Translations under genes and position numbers: made by a program
DNA from: Burkholderiales bacterium PBB6
GTDB taxonomy: Bacteria > Pseudomonadota > Gammaproteobacteria > Burkholderiales > Burkholderiaceae_C
NCBI GenBank assembly: GCA_002255925.1
Contig: NKIH01000006.1
Span: 1 to 64,000 of the forward strand
Direction of reading: 5' to 3'
DNA: 64,000 bases
Shown: piece after piece, positions 23,612 to 33,030 of the stretch
How the letters are laid out: each line of letters starts with the position of its first letter
How positions within the stretch are numbered: position 1 is the stretch's first letter
Notes under the pieces: generated by a model
Told to the model about the DNA's origin: nothing
The model's input: only the letters and a program-made list of their open reading frames with translations
The model's database searches: none

Positions 23612-24328
23612 TCAAACCGGCGGTCGCGGGTCGAGCAAGGCCAGCACGTCGGAATGGAACTCGCGGCGGAACAGCACCCAGACGACAGCCGAGGCGCCGG
23701 CAATGAAGGCCCAGGGCGAGAAGAACCAGCACACCAGCGCGAACGACATGTAATAGGCCCGCAGGCCGTCGTTGAAGGTTTCCGCTGCCAGGCCCATCAC
23801 GCCGCCCGCGCGGTCGGCAAAGGCCTCGCGTTGTTCGTCGGTCCACGCGTCGTTCCACTGCGGTGCGGCGGCCACCAGCAAGGCGCCGAAGGTGTACTGG
23901 CGGATGCTCCAGGTGAAGCGGAAGAAGGCGTAGACAAACACGCCGGTCAGCAGCACCAGCTTCAGATCAAACACCAGCGCGGTGGTGCGGGCTGCGAACG
24001 GGATCTCACGCACCAGCTCGGCCGCGCGGTCGGTGCCGCTGAGGCCCGCCAGCAAGCCACCGATGATCAGGATGGTGGTGGACGCAAAAAACGACGGGCT
24101 GGTGGACATGTTCTGCACCACGATGCCGTCGAAGACCCGGTTTTCACGGAAGGTGCTGCGCAGCATCCAGTGGCGGCGCTCGCGGTTGGTGGCCCCGAGG
24201 ATGGACGCACGCGAATCGGCCCGGTGGGCTGCAAACAAGGCATAACCCACCCAAGCCACGAAAAACCAGGCCAGGGCCAGCCAATCGGCCAGGGGCAACA
24301 ATCCCAGCGACGCCATCGAGAAATTCAT
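23612..24328 (-). CDS. DUF599 family inner-membrane protein
   Basis: 238 residues with about four hydrophobic spans (near 12-31, 80-97, 118-137 and 195-217). The sequence contains segments typical of DUF599: RRHWMLRSTFRENRVFDGIV after the first span and FDLKLVLLTGVFVYAFFRFTWS in the centre. The family has no established biochemical role. The start could be Met 1 or the Met four codons later. It follows the pirin gene on the same strand with a 48-base gap, so the two may be co-transcribed, though the products have no obvious shared task. Confidence 0.8.
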   Translation of the reverse strand: MNFSMASLGLLPLADWLALAWFFVAWVGYALFAAHRADSRASILGATNRERRHWMLRSTFRENRVFDGIVVQNMSTSPSFFASTTILIIGGLLAGLSGTDRAAELVREIPFAARTTALVFDLKLVLLTGVFVYAFFRFTWSIRQYTFGALLVAAAPQWNDAWTDEQREAFADRAGGVMGLAAETFNDGLRAYYMSFALVCWFFSPWAFIAGASAVVWVLFRREFHSDVLALLDPRPPV

Positions 24329-24376
24329 GGCGTCACTTTAGCGCCCCGGGCGCCCTGGCGCGTCGGCAAGCGTGGC

Positions 24377-25078
24377 TCAACGCGCCAGATCGAACACCAG
24401 CACCTCGGCGCCCTGGCCCTGCTCCACCCGCACGCTGGGCTCACCATCAAGCTTGAGCGCATCACCCGCCTTGAGGGCGTGGCCATTCACCACCAGCTCG
24501 CCGCGCGCCAGGTGCACATAACCCAGTCGGCCAGCGGGCAACGCCACTTCGGCCTGCTCATCGCCATCGAACAGGCCGGCCCAGATGCGGGCATCGGCAT
24601 TCAGCGTCACCGCCCCGCCCACACCGCCCGGTGCCGCCACCAGGCGCAGCGCACCCTGCCGCTCTTGTGTGGTGAAGGCCTTCTGCTCGTAGCCGGGTGT
24701 CAGGTCACGTTGCTCGGGCAGCAGCCAGATCTGCAGAAAATGCGTGCTGCGGCCTTCAGCGTGGTTGAACTCGCTGTGGCGCACACCGGAGCCGGCCGTC
24801 ATGCGCTGCACCTCACCCGGGCGGATGGCGGCGCCGTTGCCCATGCTGTCCTGGTGGGCCAGCTCGCCGTCCAGCACGTAGCTGACGATTTCCATGTCGC
24901 GGTGGCCATGCATGCCGAAGCCGGTGCCCGCGGCGATGGTGTCGTCGTTGATGACACGCAGGTTGCCGTAGCCCATGTGGGCCGGGTCCTGGTATTCAGC
25001 GAACGAGAACGTATGGAAGCTGCGAAGCCAGCCGTGGTCGGCAGCTCCGCGGTCTTTGGCGGCGCGCAAGGTGATCAT
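24377..25078 (-). CDS. Pirin family protein
   Basis: 233 residues from MITLRAAKDRGAADHGWLRS. This is a bicupin. The N-terminal half carries the metal-site pattern FGMHGHRDMEIVSYVLDGEL (two His close together), then VRHSEFNHAEG, and DPAHMGYGNLRVINDDTI is a family hallmark. Pirins are iron-binding cupins; some bacterial members act as quercetin 2,3-dioxygenases, others as regulators of metabolism. The reaction here cannot be decided. It is divergent from a LysR-type regulator, a common pairing, and the shared intergenic region holds a good LysR box, so regulation of this gene by that protein is likely. Confidence 0.9.
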   Translation of the reverse strand: MITLRAAKDRGAADHGWLRSFHTFSFAEYQDPAHMGYGNLRVINDDTIAAGTGFGMHGHRDMEIVSYVLDGELAHQDSMGNGAAIRPGEVQRMTAGSGVRHSEFNHAEGRSTHFLQIWLLPEQRDLTPGYEQKAFTTQERQGALRLVAAPGGVGGAVTLNADARIWAGLFDGDEQAEVALPAGRLGYVHLARGELVVNGHALKAGDALKLDGEPSVRVEQGQGAEVLVFDLAR

Positions 25079-25151
25079 GTTCGGCTCCTGGTGAGGCTGG
25101 TGGCGATAGGTTGACTGTAGACAGCCCGCCGGGGCACCGGAGCGAGGCCCC

Positions 25152-25168
25152 TTGAAGCGTGCTTTCAA
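25152..25168. promoter_or_regulatory. LysR-type binding box TTGAA-N7-TTCAA
   Basis: A perfect 5-bp-arm dyad containing T-N11-A, the LysR-family operator pattern, lies between the divergent pirin (start 25078) and LysR (start 25223) genes. Confidence 0.55.
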
Positions 25169-25222
25169 ATAAGATGAAGCCGCCGCCACGATCCGTGGTG
25201 CCTCGGCACCTGCCTGACCACC

Positions 25223-26212
25223 ATGTCCTTTCGCCGCAACGCCCTGACCCCCGACGCCCTGGCCATGATGGACACCATCGCCCGCACCGGCAGTTTTGCC
25301 GCGGCTGCCCGGGAGCTGGGCAAGGTGCCGTCCGCCCTGACCTACAGCGTCCGGCAACTGGAAGACGCGCTGGACGTGCTGTTGTTCGACCGCCGCTCTC
25401 GCCAGGCCGAGCTCACCGCCGCCGGCGAAGAGCTGCTGAACGAAGGCCGACGCCTGCTGGCCGAGATGGAAGCCGTGGCCAACCGCGTGCGGCGCGTTTC
25501 CACCGGCTGGGAAGCCCAGCTGACGATTGCCGGTGACGACGCCTTGTCACGCCGAACCTTGCTCGAATTGAGCGAGGCGTTTTACGCCCTGCGCCCCGAC
25601 GGCCACCCGCAAGGGCCGGGCACCCGGCTGCGCCTGCGCACCGAAGTGATGGCCGGCACCTGGGAAGCGCTGGTGTCGGGCCAGGCCGATCTGGCCATCG
25701 GCATCCCGGGCGAAGTGCTGGGCTCACCCGGCATCGAGATGAAACCGCTGGGCGAGCTGCAGTTCGTTTATGTGATGGCGCCGCACCACCCGCTGGCCAG
25801 CCTGCCGGAGCCGCTCGATGACCTGCAGATCGTGCAGCACCGGGCGGTGGCGGTGGCCGACTCTGCCCAGCGCCTGTCGCCGCAAACGGTGAACCTGCTG
25901 TCGGGCCAGGACGTGCTGACCGTGCCGACCATGCAGATGAAGATCGACGCCCTGCTGCGTGGCCTGGGCGCCGGCTTTGTGCCGCTCTCGATGGTGCATG
26001 ACCACCTGGGTGCCGGCCACCTGGTGAGCCGTGAGGTACAGCGCCAGCGCCGCCACGCCCGTCTGCATTACGCCTGGCGCAGTGCGGCCGTGGGGCACCC
26101 GCGCAAGGCGCCGCAGGGCCTGGCGCTGCAATGGTGGCTGAACCAGCTCGAAAGCCCGGCCACCCGGGCCGCGCTGCTGGAGCGCCCGAGCGGGCTGCCC
26201 ACGTGCCCTTGA
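25223..26212 (+). CDS. LysR-family transcriptional regulator
   Basis: 329 residues. The winged helix-turn-helix is at about 8-66 ([20 protein letters not shown], then [20 protein letters not shown]), followed by the linker helix and a two-lobed periplasmic-binding-like effector domain ([30 protein letters not shown]). It is slightly longer at the C-terminus than most members. It is divergent from the pirin gene across 144 bases that contain a T-N11-A box, so it probably controls pirin and itself. The effector is unknown. Its end overlaps the proposed GTG start of the next gene by ten bases. Confidence 0.92.
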   Translation: MSFRRNALTPDALAMMDTIARTGSFAAAARELGKVPSALTYSVRQLEDALDVLLFDRRSRQAELTAAGEELLNEGRRLLAEMEAVANRVRRVSTGWEAQLTIAGDDALSRRTLLELSEAFYALRPDGHPQGPGTRLRLRTEVMAGTWEALVSGQADLAIGIPGEVLGSPGIEMKPLGELQFVYVMAPHHPLASLPEPLDDLQIVQHRAVAVADSAQRLSPQTVNLLSGQDVLTVPTMQMKIDALLRGLGAGFVPLSMVHDHLGAGHLVSREVQRQRRHARLHYAWRSAAVGHPRKAPQGLALQWWLNQLESPATRAALLERPSGLPTCP

Positions 26213-27147
26213 AACCCGAGCCCGGCACCGCGGGCTACGTTGGTCGCTTCGCCCCCTCCCCCACCGGGCTGCTGCATGCCGGCTCGCTGGTGGCGGCGCT
26301 GGCCAGCTGGCTCGATGCCCGCGCCAACAACGGCCGCTGGCTGGTGCGCATTGAAGACGTCGACCACCCCCGCTGCATCTCGGGCGCTGACACGGCCATC
26401 CTCGGCCAGCTGGCCGCCTGCGGCCTGCTGCCGGACGAGCCGCCTGTGTGGCAATCGCAGCGCAGCGCCTTGTATGAAGCGGCATTGCAGAAGCTGGCAG
26501 CCGCCGGGCAGGTGTACCTCTGCGCTTGCAGCCGACGCGACATCGAGCTGGCCCTGGCTGCCAGCGGGCACACACCCGACCGCCACGGCGAACGCGTGTA
26601 CCCCGGCACCTGCCGCAACGGGCTGCACGGCCGCATCGGCCGGGCCTGGCGGCTGCGCACCACCGGCGCTGACGGTGCGCCTGTTCACATCACCTGGCAA
26701 GACCGGCGGCTGGGCAGCCAGCAACAAGACGTGAGCACCGAGGTCGGCGACTTCGTGCTGAAACGCGCTGATGGCCTGTGGGCCTACCAATTGGCCGTGG
26801 TGGTGGACGACGCCGCTCAGGGCATCACCCATGTGGTGCGCGGTGAAGACCTGGCCGACAACACCCCCCGACAGACCTACCTGCAGCGCCAGCTGGGTCT
26901 GCCCAGCCCGAGCTGGCTGCACACGCCGCTGGTGCTGGCTGCCGATGGCCAGAAACTCTCGAAACAGAACGGCGCCCAGCCACTCGATCTGAAAGAGCCG
27001 CTTCAAGCCCTGCAACAAGCCGCCGCCGCACTGGGCTTGCCGCCGGCCACCGCCACCTCGTTGCCCGACTGGCTGGCCGCGAGCGTGCAGGCCTGGGCCA
27101 CGCTTTACCCCCTGCCCGCGCAGACCGTGCCGCCGCTGGTGGCATGA
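26203..27147 (+). CDS. gluQ: Glutamyl-Q tRNA(Asp) synthetase
   Basis: I take the GTG at 26203 ([20 protein letters not shown]), giving 314 residues, the usual size; the ATG at 26131 lies within the LysR gene. Motifs: class-I HIGH-like [23 protein letters not shown] as the KMSKS equivalent, and Zn ligands in [10 protein letters not shown] and YPGTCRNGL. The protein resembles the catalytic core of GluRS but lacks the anticodon-binding domain. It therefore fits the enzyme that attaches glutamate to queuosine in the wobble position of tRNA(Asp). DVDHPR and [11 protein letters not shown] are also typical. It could be translationally coupled to the LysR gene. Confidence 0.92.
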   Translation: MPLKPEPGTAGYVGRFAPSPTGLLHAGSLVAALASWLDARANNGRWLVRIEDVDHPRCISGADTAILGQLAACGLLPDEPPVWQSQRSALYEAALQKLAAAGQVYLCACSRRDIELALAASGHTPDRHGERVYPGTCRNGLHGRIGRAWRLRTTGADGAPVHITWQDRRLGSQQQDVSTEVGDFVLKRADGLWAYQLAVVVDDAAQGITHVVRGEDLADNTPRQTYLQRQLGLPSPSWLHTPLVLAADGQKLSKQNGAQPLDLKEPLQALQQAAAALGLPPATATSLPDWLAASVQAWATLYPLPAQTVPPLVA

Positions 27148-27231
27148 TGCGCGCCTTGTGACACCGTGGCGGATGCCTGATCTGCCCCGGTGAACCGACT
27201 GTTTCACACCTAGCCACAGGAAGACTGACCC

Positions 27232-27936
27232 ATGACCACCACCCCCAGCGGCCTGCAAATTGATGATGTGGTGCCCGGCACCGGCGCTGAAGCCCAGGCT
27301 GGCCAGAGCGTCACCGTGCATTACACCGGCTGGCTGCACGACGCAGCCGCGCCCAACGGCCGTGGCAAGAAGTTCGACTCCAGCAAGGACCGCGGCGATC
27401 CGTTCGAGTTCAATCTCGGCGCCGCCATGGTCATCCGTGGCTGGGACGAAGGTGTGCAAGGCATGAAGGTGGGCGGCACCCGCGTGCTGACCATCCCGGC
27501 AGACCTGGGCTACGGCCCGCGTGGCGCTGGCGGCGTGATCCCGCCGAACGCCACGCTGGTGTTCGAAGTGGAGTTGCTGCCGACGCCGGAACGGCCGGCC
27601 CTGCAGATCACCGACGTGGTGGTGGGCAGCGGCGCTGAAGCCGTGTCGGGCAACAGCGTGACGGTGCACTACACCGGCTGGCTGTTTGACGCCGACGCGC
27701 CGAACCAGCGCGGCCGCAAGTTCGACTCCAGCAAGGACCGCAACGACCCGTTCGAGTTCGATCTGGACGCCGGCATGGTCATCCGCGGCTGGGACGAAGG
27801 CGTGCAAGGCATGAAGGTGGGCGGCACCCGCGTGCTGGTCATCCCGGCACACCTGGGCTACGGCGCCCGCGGCGCTGGTGGCGTGATCCCGCCGAACGCC
27901 ACGCTGGTGTTCGAAGTGGAACTGCTGGGCGTCTGA
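27232..27936 (+). CDS. FKBP-type peptidyl-prolyl isomerase with two tandem FKBP domains
   Basis: 234 residues, no signal peptide, so cytoplasmic. Two complete FKBP domains follow each other (about 1-117 and 118-234). Each carries [39 protein letters not shown], and ends in [19 protein letters not shown]. The copies are almost the same in protein and in DNA over the second half, which suggests a fairly recent in-frame duplication of a single-domain FKBP (usual size about 115 aa). The reaction is cis-trans isomerisation at proline, often with chaperone activity. AGGAAG precedes the ATG. The VOC gene starts seven bases after the stop. Confidence 0.93.
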   Translation: MTTTPSGLQIDDVVPGTGAEAQAGQSVTVHYTGWLHDAAAPNGRGKKFDSSKDRGDPFEFNLGAAMVIRGWDEGVQGMKVGGTRVLTIPADLGYGPRGAGGVIPPNATLVFEVELLPTPERPALQITDVVVGSGAEAVSGNSVTVHYTGWLFDADAPNQRGRKFDSSKDRNDPFEFDLDAGMVIRGWDEGVQGMKVGGTRVLVIPAHLGYGARGAGGVIPPNATLVFEVELLGV

Positions 27937-27943
27937 CCGCGCC

Positions 27944-28699
27944 ATGACCGACCCGGCACCGGCCCTGGAAGGCATGACCAGTCCGTTCGTGGCGGTGCGC
28001 CTGCGCACCACTGACACGGACGCCGCTGGCCACTTCTACGGCCGGGTGCTGGGGCCGGGTGCCCGCGCGCTGATCGACGCCATTCCGGCCGATTCAGCCG
28101 CGCGCGGTGCCCGTCCGATCTGGCTGGGGGTGGTGGGCACCACCGACCCCGGCGCCACCGCTGCGCAGTTGCAAACACTGGGCGCGATGCGCCTGGGGCC
28201 ACCGGCCAGCGGGGCGAACAACCAAACCGTATCGCTCTGGCGTGATGCCGGCGGCGCGGTGTTTGGCCTGGCCGGCAGCGCAACTGCATCGCGTGCCGCA
28301 GAGGCTGCAACGCCCACCGACGACTCGGCAACGCAGCGCCCGGTCTGGCAGCACCTGAACTGCCCGGTGCCGTCTGCTGCATCAGCGATGTACCGGGGTG
28401 CCTTTGGCTGGCGCATCGCGCCGTCGCTGGAGCGCAGCAACGGCCTGTCCGTCTGGCCGATCTGCGCCCGTGACGGCGCTGCGCCGTTTGCCTCGCTGGT
28501 GGACGTGAGCGGCTTGCCCGACGTGCACCCGCACTGGCTGTTCCATTTCGAGGTGCCGGCGTTGGACGCCGCGTTGGCCACCGTGCGGGCCGAGGGCGGC
28601 ACGGTCGGGCCAGTCAGCGCCCTGCCAAACGGCCGCTGGCTGGCGATCTGCGACGACCCGCAAGGCGCGGCTTTCGGGCTGCAGAGCGCGCAGCGCTGA
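27944..28699 (+). CDS. VOC-superfamily (glyoxalase/bleomycin-resistance fold) protein, two-domain
   Basis: 251 residues. Two VOC-like modules are visible. The first opens FVAVRLRTTDTDAAGHFYGR and ends GGAVFGLAG. The second opens PVWQHLNCPVPSAASAMYRG and ends with HWLFHFEVPALDAALATVRA and DPQGAAFGLQ. The closing D-P-x-G-A-x-F motif is typical. Such proteins may be metal-dependent lyases, dioxygenases or binding proteins; the substrate cannot be told. The likely metal ligand His in the first module is not clearly present, so activity is uncertain. Same strand as the FKBP gene with seven bases between, probably one transcript. It converges on polA. Confidence 0.75.
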   Translation: MTDPAPALEGMTSPFVAVRLRTTDTDAAGHFYGRVLGPGARALIDAIPADSAARGARPIWLGVVGTTDPGATAAQLQTLGAMRLGPPASGANNQTVSLWRDAGGAVFGLAGSATASRAAEAATPTDDSATQRPVWQHLNCPVPSAASAMYRGAFGWRIAPSLERSNGLSVWPICARDGAAPFASLVDVSGLPDVHPHWLFHFEVPALDAALATVRAEGGTVGPVSALPNGRWLAICDDPQGAAFGLQSAQR

Positions 28700-28741
28700 T
28701 CAGGGGCGCGGTGCCGCCACCGGCACCGCGAAGTAAAGCGC

Positions 28742-31537
28742 TCAGTGCGCCTCGTCCCAGTTGGCGCCTACGCCCACTTCGGCCAGCAAGGGCACGCTGA
28801 GGTCGGCCACACTGGCCATCAGGCGCGGCAAGGCTTCGCGCACCCAGGGCAGTTCCGCCTCGGGCACTTCCATCACCAGTTCGTCGTGCACCTGCATCAC
28901 CATGCGGCTGGCGCGCTGCTCGGTGTCCAGCGCGGCCTGCACGGCGATCATCGCCAGCTTGATCAGATCGGCCGCCGTGCCCTGCATCGGCGCATTGATG
29001 GCTTGGCGCTCGGCACCCGCGCGGCGCGGGCCGTTGCCGCCCTTGATTTCCGGCAGCCACAGGCGTCGGCCAAACACGGTTTCCACATAACCACGCTCAG
29101 CCGCCAGCGCCCGCGTTTCGTCCATGTAGCGCTTCACGCCGGCGAAGCGGTCAAAGTAGCGGTCGATGTAGTTCTTCGCCGCCTTCTGATCAATGCCCAG
29201 GCTTTGCGCCAGGCCGAACGCGCCCATGCCGTAGATCAAGCCGAAGTTGATGGTCTTGGCATAACGGCGCTGCTCGCTCGTCACCTCCGCCGGCGGAATG
29301 CCGAACACCTCTGAAGCGGTGGCGCGGTGCACGTCCTGCCCTTCCGCGAAGGCGCGGGTCAGGCCGGGGTCACCGCTGATGTGGGCCATGATGCGCAGCT
29401 CGATCTGCGAATAGTCGGCGCTGACGATGACATGGCCCGGCGGCGCAATGAAGGCCTCGCGCACCTTGCGGCCCTCGGCCGTGCGGATGGGGATGTTCTG
29501 CAGGTTGGGGTCGTTGCTCGACAGGCGGCCGGTCACGGCCACGGCCTGCGCGTAGTTGGTGTGCACCCGGCCGTCCGCCGGGTTGATCATCAGCGGCAGC
29601 TTGTCGGTGTAGGTACCCTTGAGCTTGGCCAGGCTGCGGTGCTCCAGCAACTTGGCCGGCAGCGGGTAATCGGCGGCCAGCTCCTGCAGCACTTCCTCGT
29701 CGGTCGACGGCGCGCCGCTGGCGGTCTTTTTCTTCACCGGCAACCCCAGCTTGCCGAACAAAATCTCACCGACCTGCTTGGGCGAGCCCATGTTGAAGGG
29801 CTGGCCCGCGATGGCGTAAGCCTCCTGCTCCAGCGACACCATGCGCAGCGCCAGTTGCTGGCTCTGCCCGGCCAGGCGGCTGGCGTCGATCAGCACCCCG
29901 GTGCGCTCGATGCGCTCCAGGATGACGGCCACGGGCATCTCGATCTCTTGATACACGCGGCGCAGGCCGGCGTCGGCCTCGATCTGCGGCCACAGCACCT
30001 GGTGCACCTGCAGGCACATCTCGCTGTCTTCACCGCTGTAGGTGGTGGCGCGTTCCACATCCACCTGCGAAAAACCGATCTGGTTCACGCCCTTGCCGCA
30101 CAGCTCTTCATAGCTCAGGCCGCGGCGGCCGAGGTGGCGCTCGGCCAGGCTCTCCAAGCCGTGCGGCTTGTGGGCCTCCAGCACATAGCTTTCGAGCAGC
30201 GTGTCATGCACATAACCACGCACCGTGATGCCGTGGTTGGCAAACACATGCAGGTCGTACTTGATGTGCTGGCCCAGCTTGTGGGCGCTGGCATCCTCCA
30301 GCCAGGGGCGCAGGCGCTCCAGCACCAGCGCCAGCGGCAATTGCTCCGGCGCGCCGGGGTAGTCGTGGCCAGTGGGCACATAGGCAGCGCGGCCGGGCTC
30401 CACGGCGAAGCTGATGCCGACGATGCGGGCCAGCATCGCGTCGAGCGAATCGGTTTCGGTGTCGATGGCCACCAGCGGTGCGGCGCGCAGCTTGTCCAGC
30501 CAGGCGTCCAACTGCGGCAGCGTGGTGACGCAGTCATATTCGCGGGCCAGTGGCTGGGTGACGGCAGCCGGCAGCGGCGCGGCGTCAAACAGGCCGGGCG
30601 TCTCGCCGGGTGCGGTGGCTTCAATCGCCGCAGGCACGCCCAGCTCGGTTTCCAGGTCACGCCGCCAGGTCTTGAAGCCGTAGCGGCCGAAGAAGTCGAG
30701 CAGGCCCGGGCGGTCGGTCTCCAGCAAGGCCAGGCTGTCGAGCGTTGGCCAGTTGCTAACGTGGGCGCTGAGGTCGCAGTCGGTCACCACGGTGATCAGG
30801 CGGCGGCCCATCGGCAGCCAGTCCAGGGCCTTGCGCAGGTTTTCACCCGCCACGCCCTTGATGCTGTCGGCCGCGGCCACCACGCCGTCGAGGCTGCCGT
30901 GCTCGGCCAGCCACTTCACGGCCGTCTTCGGGCCGACCTTCTCAACGCCCGGCACGTTGTCGACGGTGTCGCCGATCAGGGTCAGGTAATCGATGATGCG
31001 GTTCGGTGGCACGCCGAACTTGGCTTCCACGCCGGCCACGTCCAGCGTCTCGTTGCTCATGGTGTTGATGAGCGTGACGTGCGGGGTCACCAGCTGGGCC
31101 AGGTCCTTGTCGCCGGTGGAAATCACCACGCGGTGCCCGCTGGCCTCGGCCACCCGGGCCAGCGTGCCGATGGCGTCGTCTGCCTCGATGCCGGGCACTT
31201 CCAGCACCGGCCAGCCGAGCAGGCGCACCACCTCGTGGATCGGCGCGATCTGCGCACGCAGGTCATCGGGCATCGGCGCGCGCTGGGCCTTGTAGGCGGG
31301 GTACCACTCGTCGCGGAAGGTCGGGCCCTTGGCGTCGAACACGCACACGGCATGCTCGGCGCCGATCTGGTCGCGCAGGCGCCGCATCATCGCCACCATG
31401 CCGTGAATGGCGCCGGTCGGCACGCCGCCCGGGCCACGCAGGTCCGGCATGGCGTGGTAGGCCCGGTAGAGATAGCTGGAGCCATCCACCAGCAGCATGG
31501 TTTTGTCAGACACGGTCGTGGTCAGGGTCTCGCTCAT
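28742..31537 (-). CDS. polA: DNA polymerase I
   Basis: 931 residues, full length for the family. The 5'-nuclease domain comes first (LLVDGSSYLYRAYHAMPDL, DKDLAQLV). A 3'-5' exonuclease domain with intact acidic residues (VAIDTETDSLDAM) is at about 355-365. The polymerase domain contains motif A SADYSQIELRIMAHISGD, the O-helix RRYAKTINFGLIYGMG and motif C QVHDELVMEVPE. All three activities should be present, serving Okazaki fragment maturation and excision repair. A later Met at codon 14 is an alternative start. Its position divergent from DUF2782-thrB is a conserved Burkholderiales arrangement. Confidence 0.97.
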   Translation of the reverse strand: MSETLTTTVSDKTMLLVDGSSYLYRAYHAMPDLRGPGGVPTGAIHGMVAMMRRLRDQIGAEHAVCVFDAKGPTFRDEWYPAYKAQRAPMPDDLRAQIAPIHEVVRLLGWPVLEVPGIEADDAIGTLARVAEASGHRVVISTGDKDLAQLVTPHVTLINTMSNETLDVAGVEAKFGVPPNRIIDYLTLIGDTVDNVPGVEKVGPKTAVKWLAEHGSLDGVVAAADSIKGVAGENLRKALDWLPMGRRLITVVTDCDLSAHVSNWPTLDSLALLETDRPGLLDFFGRYGFKTWRRDLETELGVPAAIEATAPGETPGLFDAAPLPAAVTQPLAREYDCVTTLPQLDAWLDKLRAAPLVAIDTETDSLDAMLARIVGISFAVEPGRAAYVPTGHDYPGAPEQLPLALVLERLRPWLEDASAHKLGQHIKYDLHVFANHGITVRGYVHDTLLESYVLEAHKPHGLESLAERHLGRRGLSYEELCGKGVNQIGFSQVDVERATTYSGEDSEMCLQVHQVLWPQIEADAGLRRVYQEIEMPVAVILERIERTGVLIDASRLAGQSQQLALRMVSLEQEAYAIAGQPFNMGSPKQVGEILFGKLGLPVKKKTASGAPSTDEEVLQELAADYPLPAKLLEHRSLAKLKGTYTDKLPLMINPADGRVHTNYAQAVAVTGRLSSNDPNLQNIPIRTAEGRKVREAFIAPPGHVIVSADYSQIELRIMAHISGDPGLTRAFAEGQDVHRATASEVFGIPPAEVTSEQRRYAKTINFGLIYGMGAFGLAQSLGIDQKAAKNYIDRYFDRFAGVKRYMDETRALAAERGYVETVFGRRLWLPEIKGGNGPRRAGAERQAINAPMQGTAADLIKLAMIAVQAALDTEQRASRMVMQVHDELVMEVPEAELPWVREALPRLMASVADLSVPLLAEVGVGANWDEAH

Positions 31538-31647
31538 GGGGCGCGATTGTGCCGGGAAAGGCTTCTCCTCAGGCCCGCCAGCTCGCCCGGAAGCGCCGGC
31601 AGCGGCTCGACTCAGCGGCTTTTTCAGCCGGGCCCTCGCCGCATCCG

Positions 31648-31653
31648 TAAAAT
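31648..31653 (+). promoter_or_regulatory. Possible -10 box (TAAAAT) placed for a leaderless transcript
   Basis: TAAAAT ends six bases before the ATG at 31660, so transcription would begin at or next to the start codon. No clear -35 is visible. Confidence 0.3.
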
Positions 31654-31659
31654 CGGGAG

Positions 31660-32037
31660 ATGAACGCTGTTTCCCGGTCCCGCGCGCCCTCGTCGCTGCG
31701 CCCTGCTTTGCCCTCTGGTTTGCCCCATCTGCTGGCCACCTGCCTGGCCCTGGCCTTTTGCAGCCTGACGCTTTCGGCAGCCCATGCCGTGGCGCTGCGT
31801 GCGCCCGACGCCAAGCCGTCTGATTTCCCGATCGAGCCCCAGGTGCTGCAACAAACCACCGAAGACGACCAGGTCCGGATCGACGAAACCCGGGTGGGCG
31901 GCGCGACGCGCAAGCTCACCGTGCAGCCGAAGATCAAGGGCATGCCCGCCTACGAGATCGCCACGCCCACGCCAGGCCGCCCAACGGCCCAGGACCCCAA
32001 GGCCGGACAACGCGTCTGGCTGAACATCGGCTTCTGA
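31660..32037 (+). CDS. DUF2782 family small periplasmic protein
   Basis: 125 residues. An unusually long polar N-terminal lead precedes the hydrophobic core LLATCLALAFCSLTLSAAHA, likely a signal peptide cleaved after AHA near residue 43. The remainder, with DDQVRIDETRVGGATRKLTV and MPAYEIATP, fits DUF2782, a small family found next to polA and thrB in Burkholderiales. No known function. The purine run GGGAG abuts the ATG with no spacing, so either translation is leaderless or an internal TTG around codon 20 is used; the latter would give a normal-length signal peptide. It is followed by thrB after 11 bases and is probably co-transcribed with it. Confidence 0.8.
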   Translation: MNAVSRSRAPSSLRPALPSGLPHLLATCLALAFCSLTLSAAHAVALRAPDAKPSDFPIEPQVLQQTTEDDQVRIDETRVGGATRKLTVQPKIKGMPAYEIATPTPGRPTAQDPKAGQRVWLNIGF

Positions 32038-32048
32038 ACAGGCACACC

Positions 32049-33017
32049 ATGGCGGTCTATACCGAAGTGAATGCCTCTCAGGCAGGTGAGCTGGCGGCTG
32101 CGCTGGGTCTGGGTGAGGTACTGGCGCTGCGCCCGATCAGCAGCGGCATCGAGAACACCAACTATTTCCTCACCACGTCCAGCGGCGAGTGGGTGCTGAC
32201 ACTGTTCGAGCGTCTGCGCGCCGACCAGCTGCCGTTTTACCTGCACCTGATGCAGCACCTGGCCCGCGCCGGCCTGCCCGTGCCCGAGCCGCGCGCCAAC
32301 CCGGCGGGTGAGCTGGTGCACAGCCTGGGCGGCAAGCCTGCGGCCGTGGTGAACCGGCTCAAGGGCGAGAGCATCGACGCCCCCGACCTGCACCACTGCG
32401 CCCAGCTGGGCGGGGTGCTGGCGCGCATGCACCAGGCGGTGGAAAGCTTCCCGCTGCACCAGCCCAACCTGCGCGACATCGACTGGCGCGAGCAGGCCGC
32501 CCCCGTGGTGCGCCCTTACCTTGATGACTCGGCCGGCGCCCTGCTGGATGCCGAGATGGTCTTCCAGCACCATCTGGCGCAAAGCCCGGCCTACCGCGCC
32601 CTGCCGCGCGGCGCCGTGCATGCCGACCTGTTCCGCGACAACGCCATGTTTGACGGCCTGCCGGGCCGCGAACAACTCTCCGGCGTGTTCGACTTCTACT
32701 TCGCTGGTGTTGATACCTTCACCTACGACATCGGCGTGGTGATCAACGACTGGTGCGTCGACCTGGACACCGGCCGGCTGGACGTGGCCCGCGCCGAAGC
32801 CCTGCTGCACGCTTACCAGGTCGTGCGCCCCTTGGCTGGGGATGAGCTGCGCCTGCTGCCGGGCTTGCGCCGGGCGGGCGCGCTGCGCTTCTGGCTCTCA
32901 CGCCTGGGTGACTGGCACCTGCCGCGTGACGCCAGCCTGCTGACGCCCAAACCCCCCCTGCATTTCGAGCGCGTGCTGCGCGACTGCATCGAACAACCGT
33001 GGCACCCTGCGCAATGA
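32049..33017 (+). CDS. thrB: Homoserine kinase (aminoglycoside-phosphotransferase-like type)
   Basis: 322 residues, cytoplasmic. It starts MAVYTEVNASQAGELAAALG. The nucleotide-binding lobe has ISSGIENTNYFLTT and WVLTLFERL. The catalytic loop HADLFRDNAMFDG (about residue 193) and FDFYFAGVDTFTYDIGVVIN provide the catalytic Asp and metal ligands of the APH fold. This family phosphorylates homoserine in threonine biosynthesis and is the form found in beta- and some gammaproteobacteria, unrelated to the GHMP-type enzyme. Its place after DUF2782 and before the BPSS1780-like membrane protein supports the assignment. Confidence 0.93.
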   Translation: MAVYTEVNASQAGELAAALGLGEVLALRPISSGIENTNYFLTTSSGEWVLTLFERLRADQLPFYLHLMQHLARAGLPVPEPRANPAGELVHSLGGKPAAVVNRLKGESIDAPDLHHCAQLGGVLARMHQAVESFPLHQPNLRDIDWREQAAPVVRPYLDDSAGALLDAEMVFQHHLAQSPAYRALPRGAVHADLFRDNAMFDGLPGREQLSGVFDFYFAGVDTFTYDIGVVINDWCVDLDTGRLDVARAEALLHAYQVVRPLAGDELRLLPGLRRAGALRFWLSRLGDWHLPRDASLLTPKPPLHFERVLRDCIEQPWHPAQ

Positions 33018-33030
33018 CCTTCGTACCCCC

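Noticed and set aside
29327-31663. 778-codon frame opposite polA
   Set aside because: Shadow frame; the polA product is full length with all motifs.
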